Assembly (NCBI RefSeq): GCF_000003855.2
Contig: NW_003101643.1
Coordinates: 62,001 to 126,000 of the forward strand
Origin: Blastomyces gilchristii SLH14081
Taxonomy: Eukaryota > Ascomycota > Eurotiomycetes > Onygenales > Ajellomycetaceae
Reading direction: 5' to 3'
DNA: 64,000 bases
Shown here piece by piece: positions 46,583 to 58,260 of this stretch. How positions within the stretch are numbered: the stretch's first letter is position 1; every line of letters starts with the position of its first letter. Both the position numbers and the translations under genes were made by a program. Below the pieces are notes generated by a model. It did no database searches. It was given only the letters and a program-made list of their open reading frames with translations, and was not told where the DNA came from.

Positions 46583-49500
46583 ATGGAGACCCTGAGACCC
46601 TGGATTGCGCCTCTTGTCGAAGCTGCGTTGTGCTTATGCTTGGGACAGCCACTGCCGGAAGATGTGGCTCTACGTAACCCACTGAAGTTGGTCGATGATG
46701 ATAGCATCCATCGAGTTCGCGTGAGAGATCGGAAATTCGTGCAGGTTGCTGAAGTACGCGTTCGGAACTTAGATAGACGGGTTACGAATCTACGCTGACA
46801 TAACGGACCATCCATAGTGGTCTCCCGCTACAGGACCCGTCCGGGGTATTCTATCCGACTCTGTCACCGCCATCTCGAGCACTTTTTCTAGAGAGTCTAC
46901 GGAGAGCTATAGGAGGAAAACCAGGAAACCTCTTAACAGAAATACCAAGGGCGCGATAATAAAGATCAATGAATTCGATATTGTTATTAGCCATGTTAAG
47001 GCTCCACCTGAGATTACTCTATCTGTTCTGGACTTCCGCGTTGAGGGATGCGAAGGTAGTAGTATTTTTGGCCGTCCAGTCGATATCACTGGTCATTCCA
47101 GTATATCCAGCATGGCCAGGAAGTGTTCGAGAAAGGAAAATGGCCAACGAAATGGCGGTGGTCTCCCAAATGGTGAAGGGCGGGAAGCGAATGTGCCCAC
47201 AGATACGGATTCAGAGTCGGATGCGTCATCTCTGAGGTCCCACGCCTGTGCCTCCATCGCACCTCCAGCCTCACAAGACAATTTTATCTCACAGCTTCCA
47301 AACAGTCGGCGGTCGGAAAAACCACTCGCACAGCCTAGAAATGACTCTGCATTGCCTAAGAAGAACGCTACGTTGTTACTTTCCGCCCTCACCTCGAAAT
47401 CGGGGCTGGAGCCAGATCCAGCTATTAAGGAAAATCTTGATAAAACGGCGGAAAGGCACAAGCCACCCTCTAGTCGATTAGACGTGGATATAGAGCATAT
47501 TGGTTTCGTGACTCAACTCATCCCATCTATTGAAAACGCGATCCCTTTGGACGAGGAAATCAACCGCAATTGTAGTGGAGATGCCGAATCGTTACCCCCA
47601 TCTGGGAGCCCACTTGCAAGGACACCCCGTACGCACATCTCCGGTAAAAGATCCCCATCCCTCAACCAGAACCGTCAAAGGGATAGTGCGGCAAGTAAAA
47701 GAAGTGGCGACAAGCCAAGAGACCACCTAGATCCTCAGATATCTCCGGAAATGGCTAAACCAACGACTAAGAATAAACTGATGCCTAACAATAGCCCCAA
47801 GACGAACACACAACCCGGCAAAGACGACCCCTGGAGCCAGATGGTCCGGATTCGACGTCGGGATGTTACAATTCGAAAGGACCAAGAAGAGTTGATCGAG
47901 ATGAATGAATCCTGGTTTCCTCCAGAACCTGGGAAGCAAGCGCCACAAGCCCATGTCCCGATACACCTTTTGCAGAAATGGAATGATATGCTTCGTCGCA
48001 GGTCATCAAACGAGACAACTAGCACATGCGCGAACCCTCATTCTGCAAACGAGGATGAGGATCTCGACGCTGATCTACTGAAGTCTTCGCCAGAAGGCGA
48101 ACCGCTGGACTCAGAGTGGACTCCCACGCCACAGCCGTCATCCTCTTCTCATCTTGTTCCGCAAGATAGTAGCCCTCCAGCTATAAATAATTCCCGCCTA
48201 CGCCCCCCTTTCCCTGTGAAGGCTAACCAGAGGGATATTGTAGCTAGTGGAAACGAGGATGACCTGGGATATGGACCTGACATTGGTACTAATTCGCAAA
48301 AGCCAGCCGATCTCAGTACTGCTACGCCCATTGAAGATGAAGATGTCCATTCCGAGATGGAAATATCACCTCCCACTGGCTTGGGAAACGTGAGCCAAGC
48401 CGATCAGGACCCTGAGAACGACAACTTCACAAGCTCTGTAGCTTCACTGCCATCTGCCAATAAAGTTTCATTCACCGAAGTCGAACAGACTCCGTATATC
48501 CAAGTTGGTAAACGGAAAATGGCATCAGCCACTCGTAGCCAGAAGAGCATTGACGGAGACTCTGGGCAAAGATTTACCAAGGTTTCTTCGGACCCTCTCA
48601 TTCCTTCAACGTACGATACCCGGCGTTTAACAGTTCAGCCGGGGCCTTCTACGTCTGTAAGCGGAAAAGCCACGCAGACTGCTACACAAAACCCCGGTCT
48701 GGCATCTCTAGAAAGATTTAGCCCATTGGATTGTGGCTCGACGGATGGGGACGACGATTCTATAGTAGGGGGACAACTAGTGTCTAGCTTGGATGAATGT
48801 GCGCAAAATACTAATGAGGAGTATTTGGATGTATCCGTTACTGCCCGAGCTCTAGGAACCATGATGAACACGAATAAACCCGCTAGTAATTCGGTTAACG
48901 TAGGCGGATCTCAAATAGAAATGAATTCCACCCCGTCGATTATCGGAAAGCGGAAACGAAATGAGGTACCCTCTATTAAGGATCGCAATTTAGCTAAACA
49001 GCCAAAGATTTTTCAGTCGCAAACCTCTCGTCTCAGCGCACGTTCGTTCGTGGTAAGGCCTATGGAATGTCGACAACCTGGATCTGAACGCGGTCGATCC
49101 CGTTTCGGAAACAATATATTGCCATCAAAGACAGAAGGCGTGTATAATCAGTTCAAGCGAGCCTATCCTGACTATGCCGGTAGCATTGATAATTTTAAGC
49201 AGGCATGCGATAAGCTACAGCGCCTGCGGGAACAAGATTTCATGAAGCGATCATTCCTGTGGGATGATTTTGTTGTGCAATATCCGGCATATACCCTACG
49301 GCATCGCTACGAGGAGGATTCCTCCCATACTATTTCTTACGAGACTTACTTCCAAAAGGAAGTCACAAAACCACGATGTCGAAAGCGCAATCTCACTGCT
49401 CGCGACTTGGAGCTTGTCTTTGCTGACAGGGAAAACGAGCATCATGTCGCAGAGGCTTCTCTTACGCGAAATGATAGCAGAGGGTCATCTTGCGTCAATC

Positions 49501-50345
49501 TACTAGGTAATGAACAGGAGCCTTCAGCCCGAGAAACTCCAGTGGTTCATGTACTGCCATCAGACGAAGAACTAGACGATGGCCAGGAACTGAGCATTCC
49601 TGAGTCCAATCATGGAGAATTACTGAGCAGCCCCGAGGTATACCATGTTGATGATATTTCTGGATCAAGTGATGAGCTTGGCGCTCATGACACTGCCAGC
49701 GTTGAACTTGGTGATCCGGATACTTCCTTTGCTCTTTCAGGTTTCGAGAAAGAGAGGGTCTCTAGCGATGAGGATATTGAAGACAAGCTCATATTGGATG
49801 AAATTGCTGAGTCAGTTGAAGGGCCACATCGATCTCTTGTGCCTTCAACAGTTACGAAGCAGGCCCGCAGCATGTCTCTCGAGCTTGACTTTGATGATGA
49901 TAGCGTTATCCTCGATAGCTCCCCTTCAAACTGGAGCGAACAAGAAAGTGATCATGAAGGTAGGAGTGACCCACCGAATGAACACAGCCATGTCTCTCTT
50001 AGAAGCCAGGAGAGGCATATTTCACCTCCACCACGTTCTCGACGGCCGTACTGGCGCTTTTTCCGTTCGCCACCTGACTCTGTTCGAGACCCTTTCTGGA
50101 ATTTATACAATAAAGCGAAGCAACCCGGCGAAGTTAATAATACAGATGATCCAAAGCCGTGGTATAGATTTCCAAATACGCCATTCAAGCTCTATGCCCG
50201 CAACGTTGCAAAACTCCAGGCAGACTATGCCTTTCGGCAGGACGGATCCAAAGCGGATCCGATTCCTGTGGATGAAGACGGCGTTGTTCGTCCCTCGCCT
50301 CTAGGAGACCCACGGGGCATGGGTTCCATGGGGTGGAAACTTTGA
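46583..50345 (+). CDS. TPP1/Tpz1-like shelterin candidate
   Basis: Exon 1 is 46583-46753 and exon 2 46818-50345, giving 1,232 residues. The 64-nt intron has a GTACGC donor, a CTGAC branch and CATAG acceptor, phase 0. Without it the long frame would appear to begin at 47112 and lose its domain. The first 170 residues resemble the TPP1/ACD OB fold: the start METLRPWIAPLVEAAL matches the LRPWI motif that opens TPP1, then VRGILSDSVTAIS, then NTKGAIIKINEFDIVISHVK and a final strand LSVLDFRVEGCEG. TPP1/Tpz1 bridges telomere-binding proteins and recruits telomerase. The middle is disordered, Ser-rich and acidic. A conserved block at about residues 840-920 (VYNQFKRAYPDYAGSIDNF) and a C-terminal module (RPYWRFFRSP, then WYRFPNTPFKLYARNVAKLQ) follow. 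The assignment rests on motif resemblance only. Confidence 0.7.
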
Positions 50346-51270
50346 TAGACAAAATCTGTGACCGTATTTTCTCAAAAGGATTTTTTATATACTGGCGAGG
50401 GGGGGAAAAAAGTTATTCGGAATGCATGTAACTAATAATGATATAATGATATGTTTACGCTTATGAAAAAGGTTTATACTATGCGTTCATGGACGGCCTT
50501 TGCCCATCTCTCACTCTCTCCTTGTTTTCTTTCAGGCCCTGTGCCTGTCTTTCCCTTTGCCTTCATAAGGATTTTCTTAACTCGCCATTTGATTGGGTAC
50601 CTGGCCCCAGCTGGCTTCAACGATTGACGCGACCATTTCGAACGCCCTTTGTAACCTTTTTTTTTTTTTTTTTTTTCTGCCGCTCCGTTTTACGGCTCTA
50701 TATAGCTTTGCGTTATGAGCGAAGTTTCTCTCACGGATCTCACTAACTATATATAAGTAAGTAGACGGAAAGGGTTTGGAGTGGGGCTACTCAGCATAAT
50801 CCTAGAAACAGGTTGGTTCATCGGGGTATGAATGTGAGAACTATCGGGACTTGGTTCCTCTTTGGAGAGCGTTTTCTTTTTTTTCTTTTTTCTTTTTTCT
50901 TTTTTTTTTCGTGTGAGAAGAATGGGCCACTGGCACGCGTAAACGATTTATTTCCATGCTAGGGAGGAAAGCGAAGGCATCATTGAAAGAATTCTCATGG
51001 TGTTTGTTCCATTTGCACGGTGAAGCAAGTTTGTGTCCATTATCACAAAGTATAAGGGCAAGTACTTGGTGGCAGAGATATATTGATTAGGAGGTATAGA
51101 TTTATAACCCTAGAGAGTGCGCAAGGTAAGTAGTTGCGCAAGGTAAGTAGTAACAAACAGTAAAACCCATGTGTTCGCGATCACCCCGTTTCCCGAGAAA
51201 TTAGAAATATAATTAACCGTAGCTCATTACAGCCCCATCATCCGCGGGCGCCGACTTCTCAGATCAGACA
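50346..51270. other. Convergent intergenic region, no gene seen
   Basis: About 0.9 kb between two converging 3' ends. It has T and CT runs (50660-50677 and 50876-50910) and a short tandem duplication of GCGCAAGGTAAGTAGT-type sequence at about 51118-51151. Confidence 0.6.
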
Positions 51271-54200
51271 CTACTCTGTATTCTTCTTACCCTCCACTGT
51301 ACGCAGCAGGTCAGCCACCCGTTCATGCCCCTTCTTTATCGCCCAACATAGTGCTGTTAGCCCATCGTCATCCTTTAGATCCACATCAAACCTCCCCGTA
51401 GCCAGAAGCAGTTTAACCACCCCCTCGTGCCCGTTGCCTGCCGCCGTAGATAGGAGTGTCCTGCCATTCCAACTTGTCCAAGTCTTGTCCACATCCTTAT
51501 TTCTAAGGAGCAGTTCAACCACTTTCTCCCTCCCCTTAAAAACAGCATGGGACAGCGGAGTGTCCGAATACTTGTCTTCAGCGTTCAAATTCACCCTTTC
51601 TCTTTCTAGGAATAGTTCCACCGCTTTCTCACGCCCGTTTATTGATGCCCAGGATAGCGCTGTTCTTCCGCATTCATCTTTGAGATTCACGTCTGTGTCA
51701 TTCCTTGCCAACAGCAACTGAACAACTTTTTCATGCCCTCGATGTGCTGCATTGGACAGCGGCGTGCGTAGTTTGCGGTCCATCGAGTTCACATTCACAA
51801 CTTCCTTTTCTAACAGCAGTTCAACCACTTTTTCATGTCCATTAATAGCTGCCCATTGTAATGGCGTCAATTCTTCTTCATCTTTAACGTCTGGATCGAC
51901 CCTTGCATCTGCTAGTAGTTTCCTAACAATAGCCACGTTTCCGAACCCTGCGGCATAAGATAGAGGGGTGCGGCATTTATTATCCTTGACGATGGGGATT
52001 GCCCCCTTTCCCAGAAGATAGTCAAAGGTGATAAAATCTCCATTTTCTGCAGAATATGATATAGCAGTGCGGTTGTGTTTGTCTGGTCTTTCAAAAATGG
52101 CCCCGCGATCAATGAGATTCTTAACAATAACATACCAGCCCCGCTTCGCTGCTGACAAGAGTGCTGATCCATTTTCCTTAGTATTGCTCGTAGGGAACAA
52201 CTCCAGAAAGAATAAGGTGGAAAGTAGGTCACCAGAGTCAATTATCCGGGAGAGTGATGTTTGAAGTGGTTTCCACAAATCTATTCCAACCGGTTCAGGT
52301 GAGTTGAGATCAGTGGCTTCACTGTTCTGCAGTACTGCTTCCAGTTCCTTCGCTGTCTCCTTTTCATCTAGGTCATGTAAATAACGCACCACAAGGTGAC
52401 CGTAACACCTCACAGTGCTAGCAAGAGTGCGTCGACAATCCCCTTCAGTAGCGAGCGGGATGCGCTTTAAGGTCTCAAAAATAGGGTCAATGAGAAACCT
52501 GACAATGCCGTTTGCTGCCAAATATAGGCTTCCATCGCAAAAAGCAGCCTTGCGGTAGCATTCACACAATGTCAAGGTTAGCAATTGTTGGTGGTTCAGT
52601 AATTCAGCCCGTTTAATTTCATCATCCTCCTCATTCGAGCTTGATTCCGGTTGCTCGGTACGCTGAAGGGCCCATAGTAGGATCTTCTCTGCTTCCACCC
52701 ATTTACCATCATGAACATGGAGTTCAGCGGCCTGTCTAGCGGAGGTGAAAGTTCCTATTGCCGATGGCAGCTTTCCTTCGATCCTAAGCGCAGGAATTAT
52801 ACAGGCAAAGGCGTCCTCCACGGGTCCTAGGCCACTATTTACGAAAGAATCGTGGATCCGACAGATGTTGGTATTGCTGAGACCGAAGCGTTTGGTGTCG
52901 CGCACTGTCGTTTTCCCACCAATGCTTTTAATAATCCTTGTCATCGATGCGAAAAACAGTGAATAAATCTCCTGGGCACACATGGTAGGGAAGGATTTGG
53001 TCAGCGCAGGGAGTTCCAGCATCGTGAAGTTACCACCTTCCAATACGTCGGCAGAGACATTCTGCCAGCCAAATAGGCGATTCACGTAAGAACCAGGCTC
53101 TTTTGTCTCGATGATATTAAAGCCTCCGCCAGCACGCCAGAGTTCAAAATCCAAGATAGCGTTAGTATCCTGCGGCGAATTCGATTTGGCGGAAATAATG
53201 CGCTTGAGCGGGGCTTGCAGAGGTCCATTTATACCAAACTGTCTGAGAGACCACAGCCATATCCCAAGCACCGCTTCGAGTTCAGCTTCGTCAACTCGCC
53301 ACCTGCCCTCGGAGTTGCCATCCACGTCAATCTTCCGCCTGAGCGAGAGGTAGATGTTTCGGTCATTTTCTCTTCTTTCAATCATGACACTGTCCCATGG
53401 CGAGCTTCCAAGCTTGAACTCAATAGTAGGTCTCGTGCGGTCAGGTGAACATGGAACAGCCCAGAGGAGAGTAAAAGTTTCATGCCATCCATGCTCAAAG
53501 ACTACATCCGTGGTAAATAGAACTGTGGCCGTGTCCTCGATAGCCCGCGCTAATGATCGTGCGATGCTTCGAACAGAAACAAACCTATCCTCCCAACTGC
53601 TCGCTAGGCGGGCAAGACGTGCCCTATACAGCAGTGTTTTTGCAATCTCATGGGGTAACCTATCTTCTGCCGATCTCCTATTAAAGGCGGCCCGCCAATG
53701 TTCGGGAAGAAATTGAACATGATCCCGAACTCCCTCTGCAGAAAGTTGGAAGCCACGTTCCGTAATGGGCAGAGCAGCATCTGGCCATTTTGGAGGGTCA
53801 GGCTGGATACCTAGGCGAGGAGTACAAGGCCAGTTTTCGGATACCTGGTTCGCATGCGATTTGTGATTGTCACCACGAACCAGCCGAAAACCAGAGAGCA
53901 GGTGGTTATTTTCGCATTGCACTGACAGAACCTCAAATGTGGTATTTGTGTTGACCTGATGGGCTTTCCCCACCATCTTGGGTTGGTAAACAGGTGACCC
54001 ATTCTGTGATGGCCAGTTCTCGTCAAAGACCTTGCATCTTTCGTTGGAGAGCTCCCCGGCGTGGTGATATCTTGTGGTAGAAACTGTCCACCCAAACCGA
54101 CCATCACGGCTCAAATCCCCAATGTTTAGAGACAGCCAATCCAGTTCATGACCCTCGTAGAATTCTGGACGATCCGCCAAGTAAACTTCACTCTGTTTCA

Positions 54201-55332
54201 AGCGCTTTATCCGGAGGGATGATCGTACCGCTGTCATTACGAGAGTAGCACCCAGCTGAGCCACTGCTACCGATGAATGGCAGGCTCTGAGGCCCAAAAA
54301 TTGTAATACGAAGCCGGCTGACGCGGAGCTAATAGCGGTCCATACCAAGGCCTTTTGAGGATCTTTCTTCTTCTCTTTCCAAGACGTTATGTACGTGGAG
54401 AGTTTGCCTTTGCGATGAGTGTAGGCAAAAGAATCGAAGGCCTGATCACCGACAAATTGGGTACCAGGTTGAACCCAGTAAATTTGAGAGGCACTGGGGA
54501 ATTCTCTTTCAAAGACCCTCTCCCTAGTACCCTTTTCAACTAAGCAGGCGCAAAGTGCTATTCCAGTACAGAGTAGGATAGTTCCGAAGACGGTCATCGG
54601 GACTGCATATACGTCTTGCAGGTCGTCTCTCAAGAATTTGTAGTAATATCTTGCGATAGCGGCCCATACGAGAACGCCGGACTGCAGAAGAATTCCAAAT
54701 ATGGATGCTGCAATATACCAACGCATTTTTCTTTTTTTTAATCCCACATTTAGAGATAGATTCGGATTTGGAGCGAAGTTCTGTTGAGACGCCATAGAAT
54801 CCAAAGACTCGGCCTTTCCGCTGTTAAAGAGTGAGGCAAGGCGTTCTTCATCCTCGAAAGGCTTTTTGAGCTCCCTCCACTCATTTCGGGGCGTCTTAAG
54901 ATAGTCTTCAAATGTATAGATTCCCGCGTTTGGAGGTGTGTCTGGGGCTTTTCGATAGAAGTCATCTTCCGTCGCCTCCTCATCGTGAATTATCTCTAGG
55001 AGCTTCGGGCGGCCAAAAACACGAGTGACGCCTCCATTGTTATAGAGTTCACAGACATCACGGCTGGTGGATGAGCAGAGCTCGGCTTCGGCTGTACCTG
55101 CTCCTTCCTGAGCGCGTCCAATAAAAGCTCTGAGGGACGGGGTGCCGTAAACACGGATTGCTGAGACAACTGCAGTAATGATACCAAGAGGTGCGGTTGC
55201 AAAGATGATAATGTCAGTTGTATATAGACACTCGCTCAGATACTGCTTGGTAGGGGCTTCTCCAAATAGAGAAACAAGGGGAGCAAGGTCTGTAGCAAGA
55301 TTGTTGGCGAAATCAGTCCACCAGTCACTCAT
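51271..55332 (-). CDS. Membrane-anchored ankyrin-repeat protein
   Basis: A single exon of 1,353 residues. The N-terminus has a hydrophobic helix at about residues 38-62 (DIIIFATAPLGIITAVVSAI) followed by a conserved block (IRVYGTPSLRAFIGRAQEGA, STSRDVCELYNNGGVTRVFG). More hydrophobic helices occur at about 208-230, 243-265 and 333-380, so it is a multi-pass membrane protein. The middle has many Trp and a GWHETFTLLWAVP region without known motif. From about residue 1055 to the end are nine ankyrin repeats with consensus TPLxxAAxxGHEKVVELLL. Members of this type are expanded and variable in filamentous ascomycetes; function is unknown, and roles in recognition or incompatibility have only been proposed. 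The gene lies close to the AT-rich block. Confidence 0.85.
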   Translation of the reverse strand: MSDWWTDFANNLATDLAPLVSLFGEAPTKQYLSECLYTTDIIIFATAPLGIITAVVSAIRVYGTPSLRAFIGRAQEGAGTAEAELCSSTSRDVCELYNNGGVTRVFGRPKLLEIIHDEEATEDDFYRKAPDTPPNAGIYTFEDYLKTPRNEWRELKKPFEDEERLASLFNSGKAESLDSMASQQNFAPNPNLSLNVGLKKRKMRWYIAASIFGILLQSGVLVWAAIARYYYKFLRDDLQDVYAVPMTVFGTILLCTGIALCACLVEKGTRERVFEREFPSASQIYWVQPGTQFVGDQAFDSFAYTHRKGKLSTYITSWKEKKKDPQKALVWTAISSASAGFVLQFLGLRACHSSVAVAQLGATLVMTAVRSSLRIKRLKQSEVYLADRPEFYEGHELDWLSLNIGDLSRDGRFGWTVSTTRYHHAGELSNERCKVFDENWPSQNGSPVYQPKMVGKAHQVNTNTTFEVLSVQCENNHLLSGFRLVRGDNHKSHANQVSENWPCTPRLGIQPDPPKWPDAALPITERGFQLSAEGVRDHVQFLPEHWRAAFNRRSAEDRLPHEIAKTLLYRARLARLASSWEDRFVSVRSIARSLARAIEDTATVLFTTDVVFEHGWHETFTLLWAVPCSPDRTRPTIEFKLGSSPWDSVMIERRENDRNIYLSLRRKIDVDGNSEGRWRVDEAELEAVLGIWLWSLRQFGINGPLQAPLKRIISAKSNSPQDTNAILDFELWRAGGGFNIIETKEPGSYVNRLFGWQNVSADVLEGGNFTMLELPALTKSFPTMCAQEIYSLFFASMTRIIKSIGGKTTVRDTKRFGLSNTNICRIHDSFVNSGLGPVEDAFACIIPALRIEGKLPSAIGTFTSARQAAELHVHDGKWVEAEKILLWALQRTEQPESSSNEEDDEIKRAELLNHQQLLTLTLCECYRKAAFCDGSLYLAANGIVRFLIDPIFETLKRIPLATEGDCRRTLASTVRCYGHLVVRYLHDLDEKETAKELEAVLQNSEATDLNSPEPVGIDLWKPLQTSLSRIIDSGDLLSTLFFLELFPTSNTKENGSALLSAAKRGWYVIVKNLIDRGAIFERPDKHNRTAISYSAENGDFITFDYLLGKGAIPIVKDNKCRTPLSYAAGFGNVAIVRKLLADARVDPDVKDEEELTPLQWAAINGHEKVVELLLEKEVVNVNSMDRKLRTPLSNAAHRGHEKVVQLLLARNDTDVNLKDECGRTALSWASINGREKAVELFLERERVNLNAEDKYSDTPLSHAVFKGREKVVELLLRNKDVDKTWTSWNGRTLLSTAAGNGHEGVVKLLLATGRFDVDLKDDDGLTALCWAIKKGHERVADLLRTVEGKKNTE

Positions 55333-56325
55333 TGTTGGTTAGCAAATAGTTCGTCTGGGAACAATAGCATTCTGGATAGAAAATTGTACGGCAGAAAAGC
55401 GCAAGACACGGCAGGGGGGGAGGGGTGTCCTTGTCTGGTTATGTACCATTGGTGAGTTCTACCTGCAAGCAGGCACCACATGGTTCAGCCGAAAGTGTGG
55501 ACGGGAATTTGGGAATCAATTCTGAGGACATTCCGTACGAGATGCCGCTCCTGCAGAGGGGTTATGACATGCAGTGTTTATCTTTACCATCCATCTTCTT
55601 TGTAGACCGGGTAAGGCATCAACATCTCATACGGACAGGACCCTGTACTTCATGAGCAGTCGGATAGGTGGCTTGCATTGGTTGTAAACGGAATGCAACT
55701 TTCCCAATGTTAGACCAGGCTTTCAGCGCCACCGTCCTCATCGCCTTTGCATCAGATACTTTTTACTGATAACCAATCAGACAGGCTATAGGTGCAGAGA
55801 GTTGTTGGTCCTGAATGATACCTCTGTTACCTTCCTGCTCCAAATTAATCCGTTTAAGGATATAGTACCTAGTCACTGCATTCATCATCATCATCGCTTT
55901 ACTCCCAGGCACAGTTTGTCTGCCACCACAAGGTATCATGGAAAGGAACACCAAAGCTGCTTATCCCAAATTCCGTACGCCGATGGCCGAGTTTCAGCAC
56001 GCAGCCAATTGACTCAAACATCGGCCCTCCAGGTACGCCAACTAGAAGAGAATGGATGAGATATGATGCTTAATTGAATGCTTGAGAGTCACACGAACAG
56101 GTTCATGCAACTGGTGTATGCCAACCACGCTCTAGATGCATTGAACGGTCCTGGATCTATAAATAGACAAGTCAGTTAGTTACTGACAAAATCCATTGTG
56201 CGGGACCCATGTACAGCCGTTCCGTAGGTACGGAGTGAACTCGGTGATGTTGGATGAGATGGGATGGAAGTCGGAGTGTCGTCGGCAACCATTAGGCTGG
56301 GCGGTTGGACCTTGCGCTAGCCCTC

Positions 56326-56380
<55 letters not shown>

Positions 56381-57415
56381 CTCCCCCTCCTTTTGCTATG
56401 CTGTGGATGGATGTAAAAAGTGGTTTGTCATAGCTGCAACAAGGCTGGGGTATCAGTTGAATTGGAATATGGAGTGATGAAGGAGGTGGGCTTGACAAAT
56501 CGCGCAGAATCTGCAGCTCTGTGCCGCGTCGAAGGAGGGAAAACACACACCTACAGGTAACTAAGGTACTGTACTGTACGTACATATAGGTAGTCCCGAG
56601 GAGCTGCTCAGAAAAGATAGAACAAATGCTGATCTTAAGATAGATAGGTAACTAAGTTACCTCACTCTTTTATGTCACTCCGTCGCACAATGCACAGAGC
56701 AAAGTAATGTAATGTACGGAGTACATACTAGCAACCAAAAGCTGGGTCATGACCTAGTCAAGCTTCAATGCTGCACGTCCAACCACAGACCCTTTGTTTG
56801 ACAGGCAGTGCAGCAGCCTGAGATCCGAACAGTATCCGTATCCTGTTCTCCTATATTTCTGCTGTCCACCTACCTGAGAGATTTTTCTTGGAAGTCATCG
56901 TCAGGCTAGGGAAACGAGGCTCTCAGCTGTTGGGATCAAAACCCTCAAGTTTTAGGCGACTGCCCTCTCGCGCTGAAGACCGCAGAGCGCAAATTAATCT
57001 CCCCGGCAAGCGGGGATTCGGCTGGAACTCAATCTGAGACGGCTGGCAGCCCTTTTTCGTCTCAATTGTTTCCTTTCTTTTTTCTTTGTTGCATCATACT
57101 TGTGCCTCTCTGTCCTCGCTTCATTCCCATTCAGGACCAACGTCGAAGTCGGAAAAACAAGACACGAGATGTCTGTGCTAAGTTATATATAACTATCCGT
57201 CCGCCAATCCGAAGCTCTAGTAGAGGCTAAGTTACGCAGCCAAGACGGCACGCTGAGTCTGCGGCAGCCGCCAAATGCTACCCCTGAGCGGGGTTGAGCA
57301 AGGCTCGCAAAAACCTTTTTATCAGGGTGTACAGTACTCAGACTCCTCGATTCCGGATTAGTGCCCTGGGACCGCGCTGCTTTTGTAGGAGAATCAACCC
57401 ATACTAGAAATTGGG
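55333..57415. other. Intergenic region next to the AT-rich block
   Basis: About 2.1 kb with normal composition and no recognisable gene. It has three copies of the ACGGAGT/ACTCCGT motif (about 56228, 56680 and 56714), the CA repeat, and the sharp composition boundary at its right end. Confidence 0.5.
56333..56378 (+). repeat. (AC)23 microsatellite
   Basis: Twenty-three perfect AC units. Likely polymorphic. Confidence 0.95.
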
Positions 57416-57837
57416 GGTTTTTCAGAACAGCGGATCCACCATTCTGACACAGTAAATGCTATCAGAACAGTGAATTCACAGTTAAACACAATATTTACAG
57501 TAGAAATACAATAACTTTAATATTCACACTGATATTTTATTTCTATTCAAATTATTCAATATGAAAAATAAAAAAATTATAAAATCACTGTAAAATTTAT
57601 CACAACATTTCTGAAAATCAGAATATGAACTCTCATTACATCTCTGAAATTTTTCATTCTCTCATCATAGTTTAACATTCATCTGTAAAACTGTTATAAA
57701 GATTATTCTGACTAGCATTTTTAAACTATGAATTGTCAGATAATAATAATGAGATTTTTAAAGAAGAGAGTGTGTTTTGAAATATATTATTAGCTTATCA
57801 AATATAAAAAAAGTCAAACAAAATATTAACAGCTTTT

Positions 57838-58260
57838 AGAGATATACAGAAACAGCTACAAAGAGCGCTATCAAAAGAATTGTGCCGCTCAGATTCAATT
57901 AATAGAGCTAAGAAATGCTATTATGTTTTAATGAGTAAATATATTTAGCTTCTAATAATCTCACATTCTTTTTAATTTGTTTTTATTCTCTAATTTCTCA
58001 TCTCTGATATCTCATCTGACAATTCATAGCTGTTAAAATATAGCACTTAATACTGATATTGCTACAAGATCTCTCATACCGGCTCTTAAATCACTCTATT
58101 TTAGCAAGTTAAATGCTGAAATCACGGAAATCTCTCAGATCTCAAAGAGTCAAATCAACTGTATATTTAAACATGCAATTGAATGTGGATTTAATCCTGA
58201 ACTATTATATATTATACTTCATAATGAATGACTTAGAGATGGTCTCGAATCTAGCTAACT
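57838..58260 (+). pseudogene. Tc1/mariner-like transposase remnant
   Basis: From 58106 a frame reads KLNAEITEISQISKSQINCI, then FKHAIECGFNPELL, then a stop and LRDGLESS. This matches the N-terminal helix-turn-helix layout of fungal Tc1/Fot1-type transposases (EIAxxTGIxKSTVxxIxxRAIERGFDP...VxDxPRSGRP). Stops interrupt it and no catalytic DDE/D part is evident downstream. Terminal repeats could not be found, so element limits are unknown. Confidence 0.5.

Noticed and set aside
47112..47114. Start codon of the shelterin-like gene at 47112
   Set aside because: The frame is open upstream to the acceptor at 46817 and encodes the conserved OB strands.
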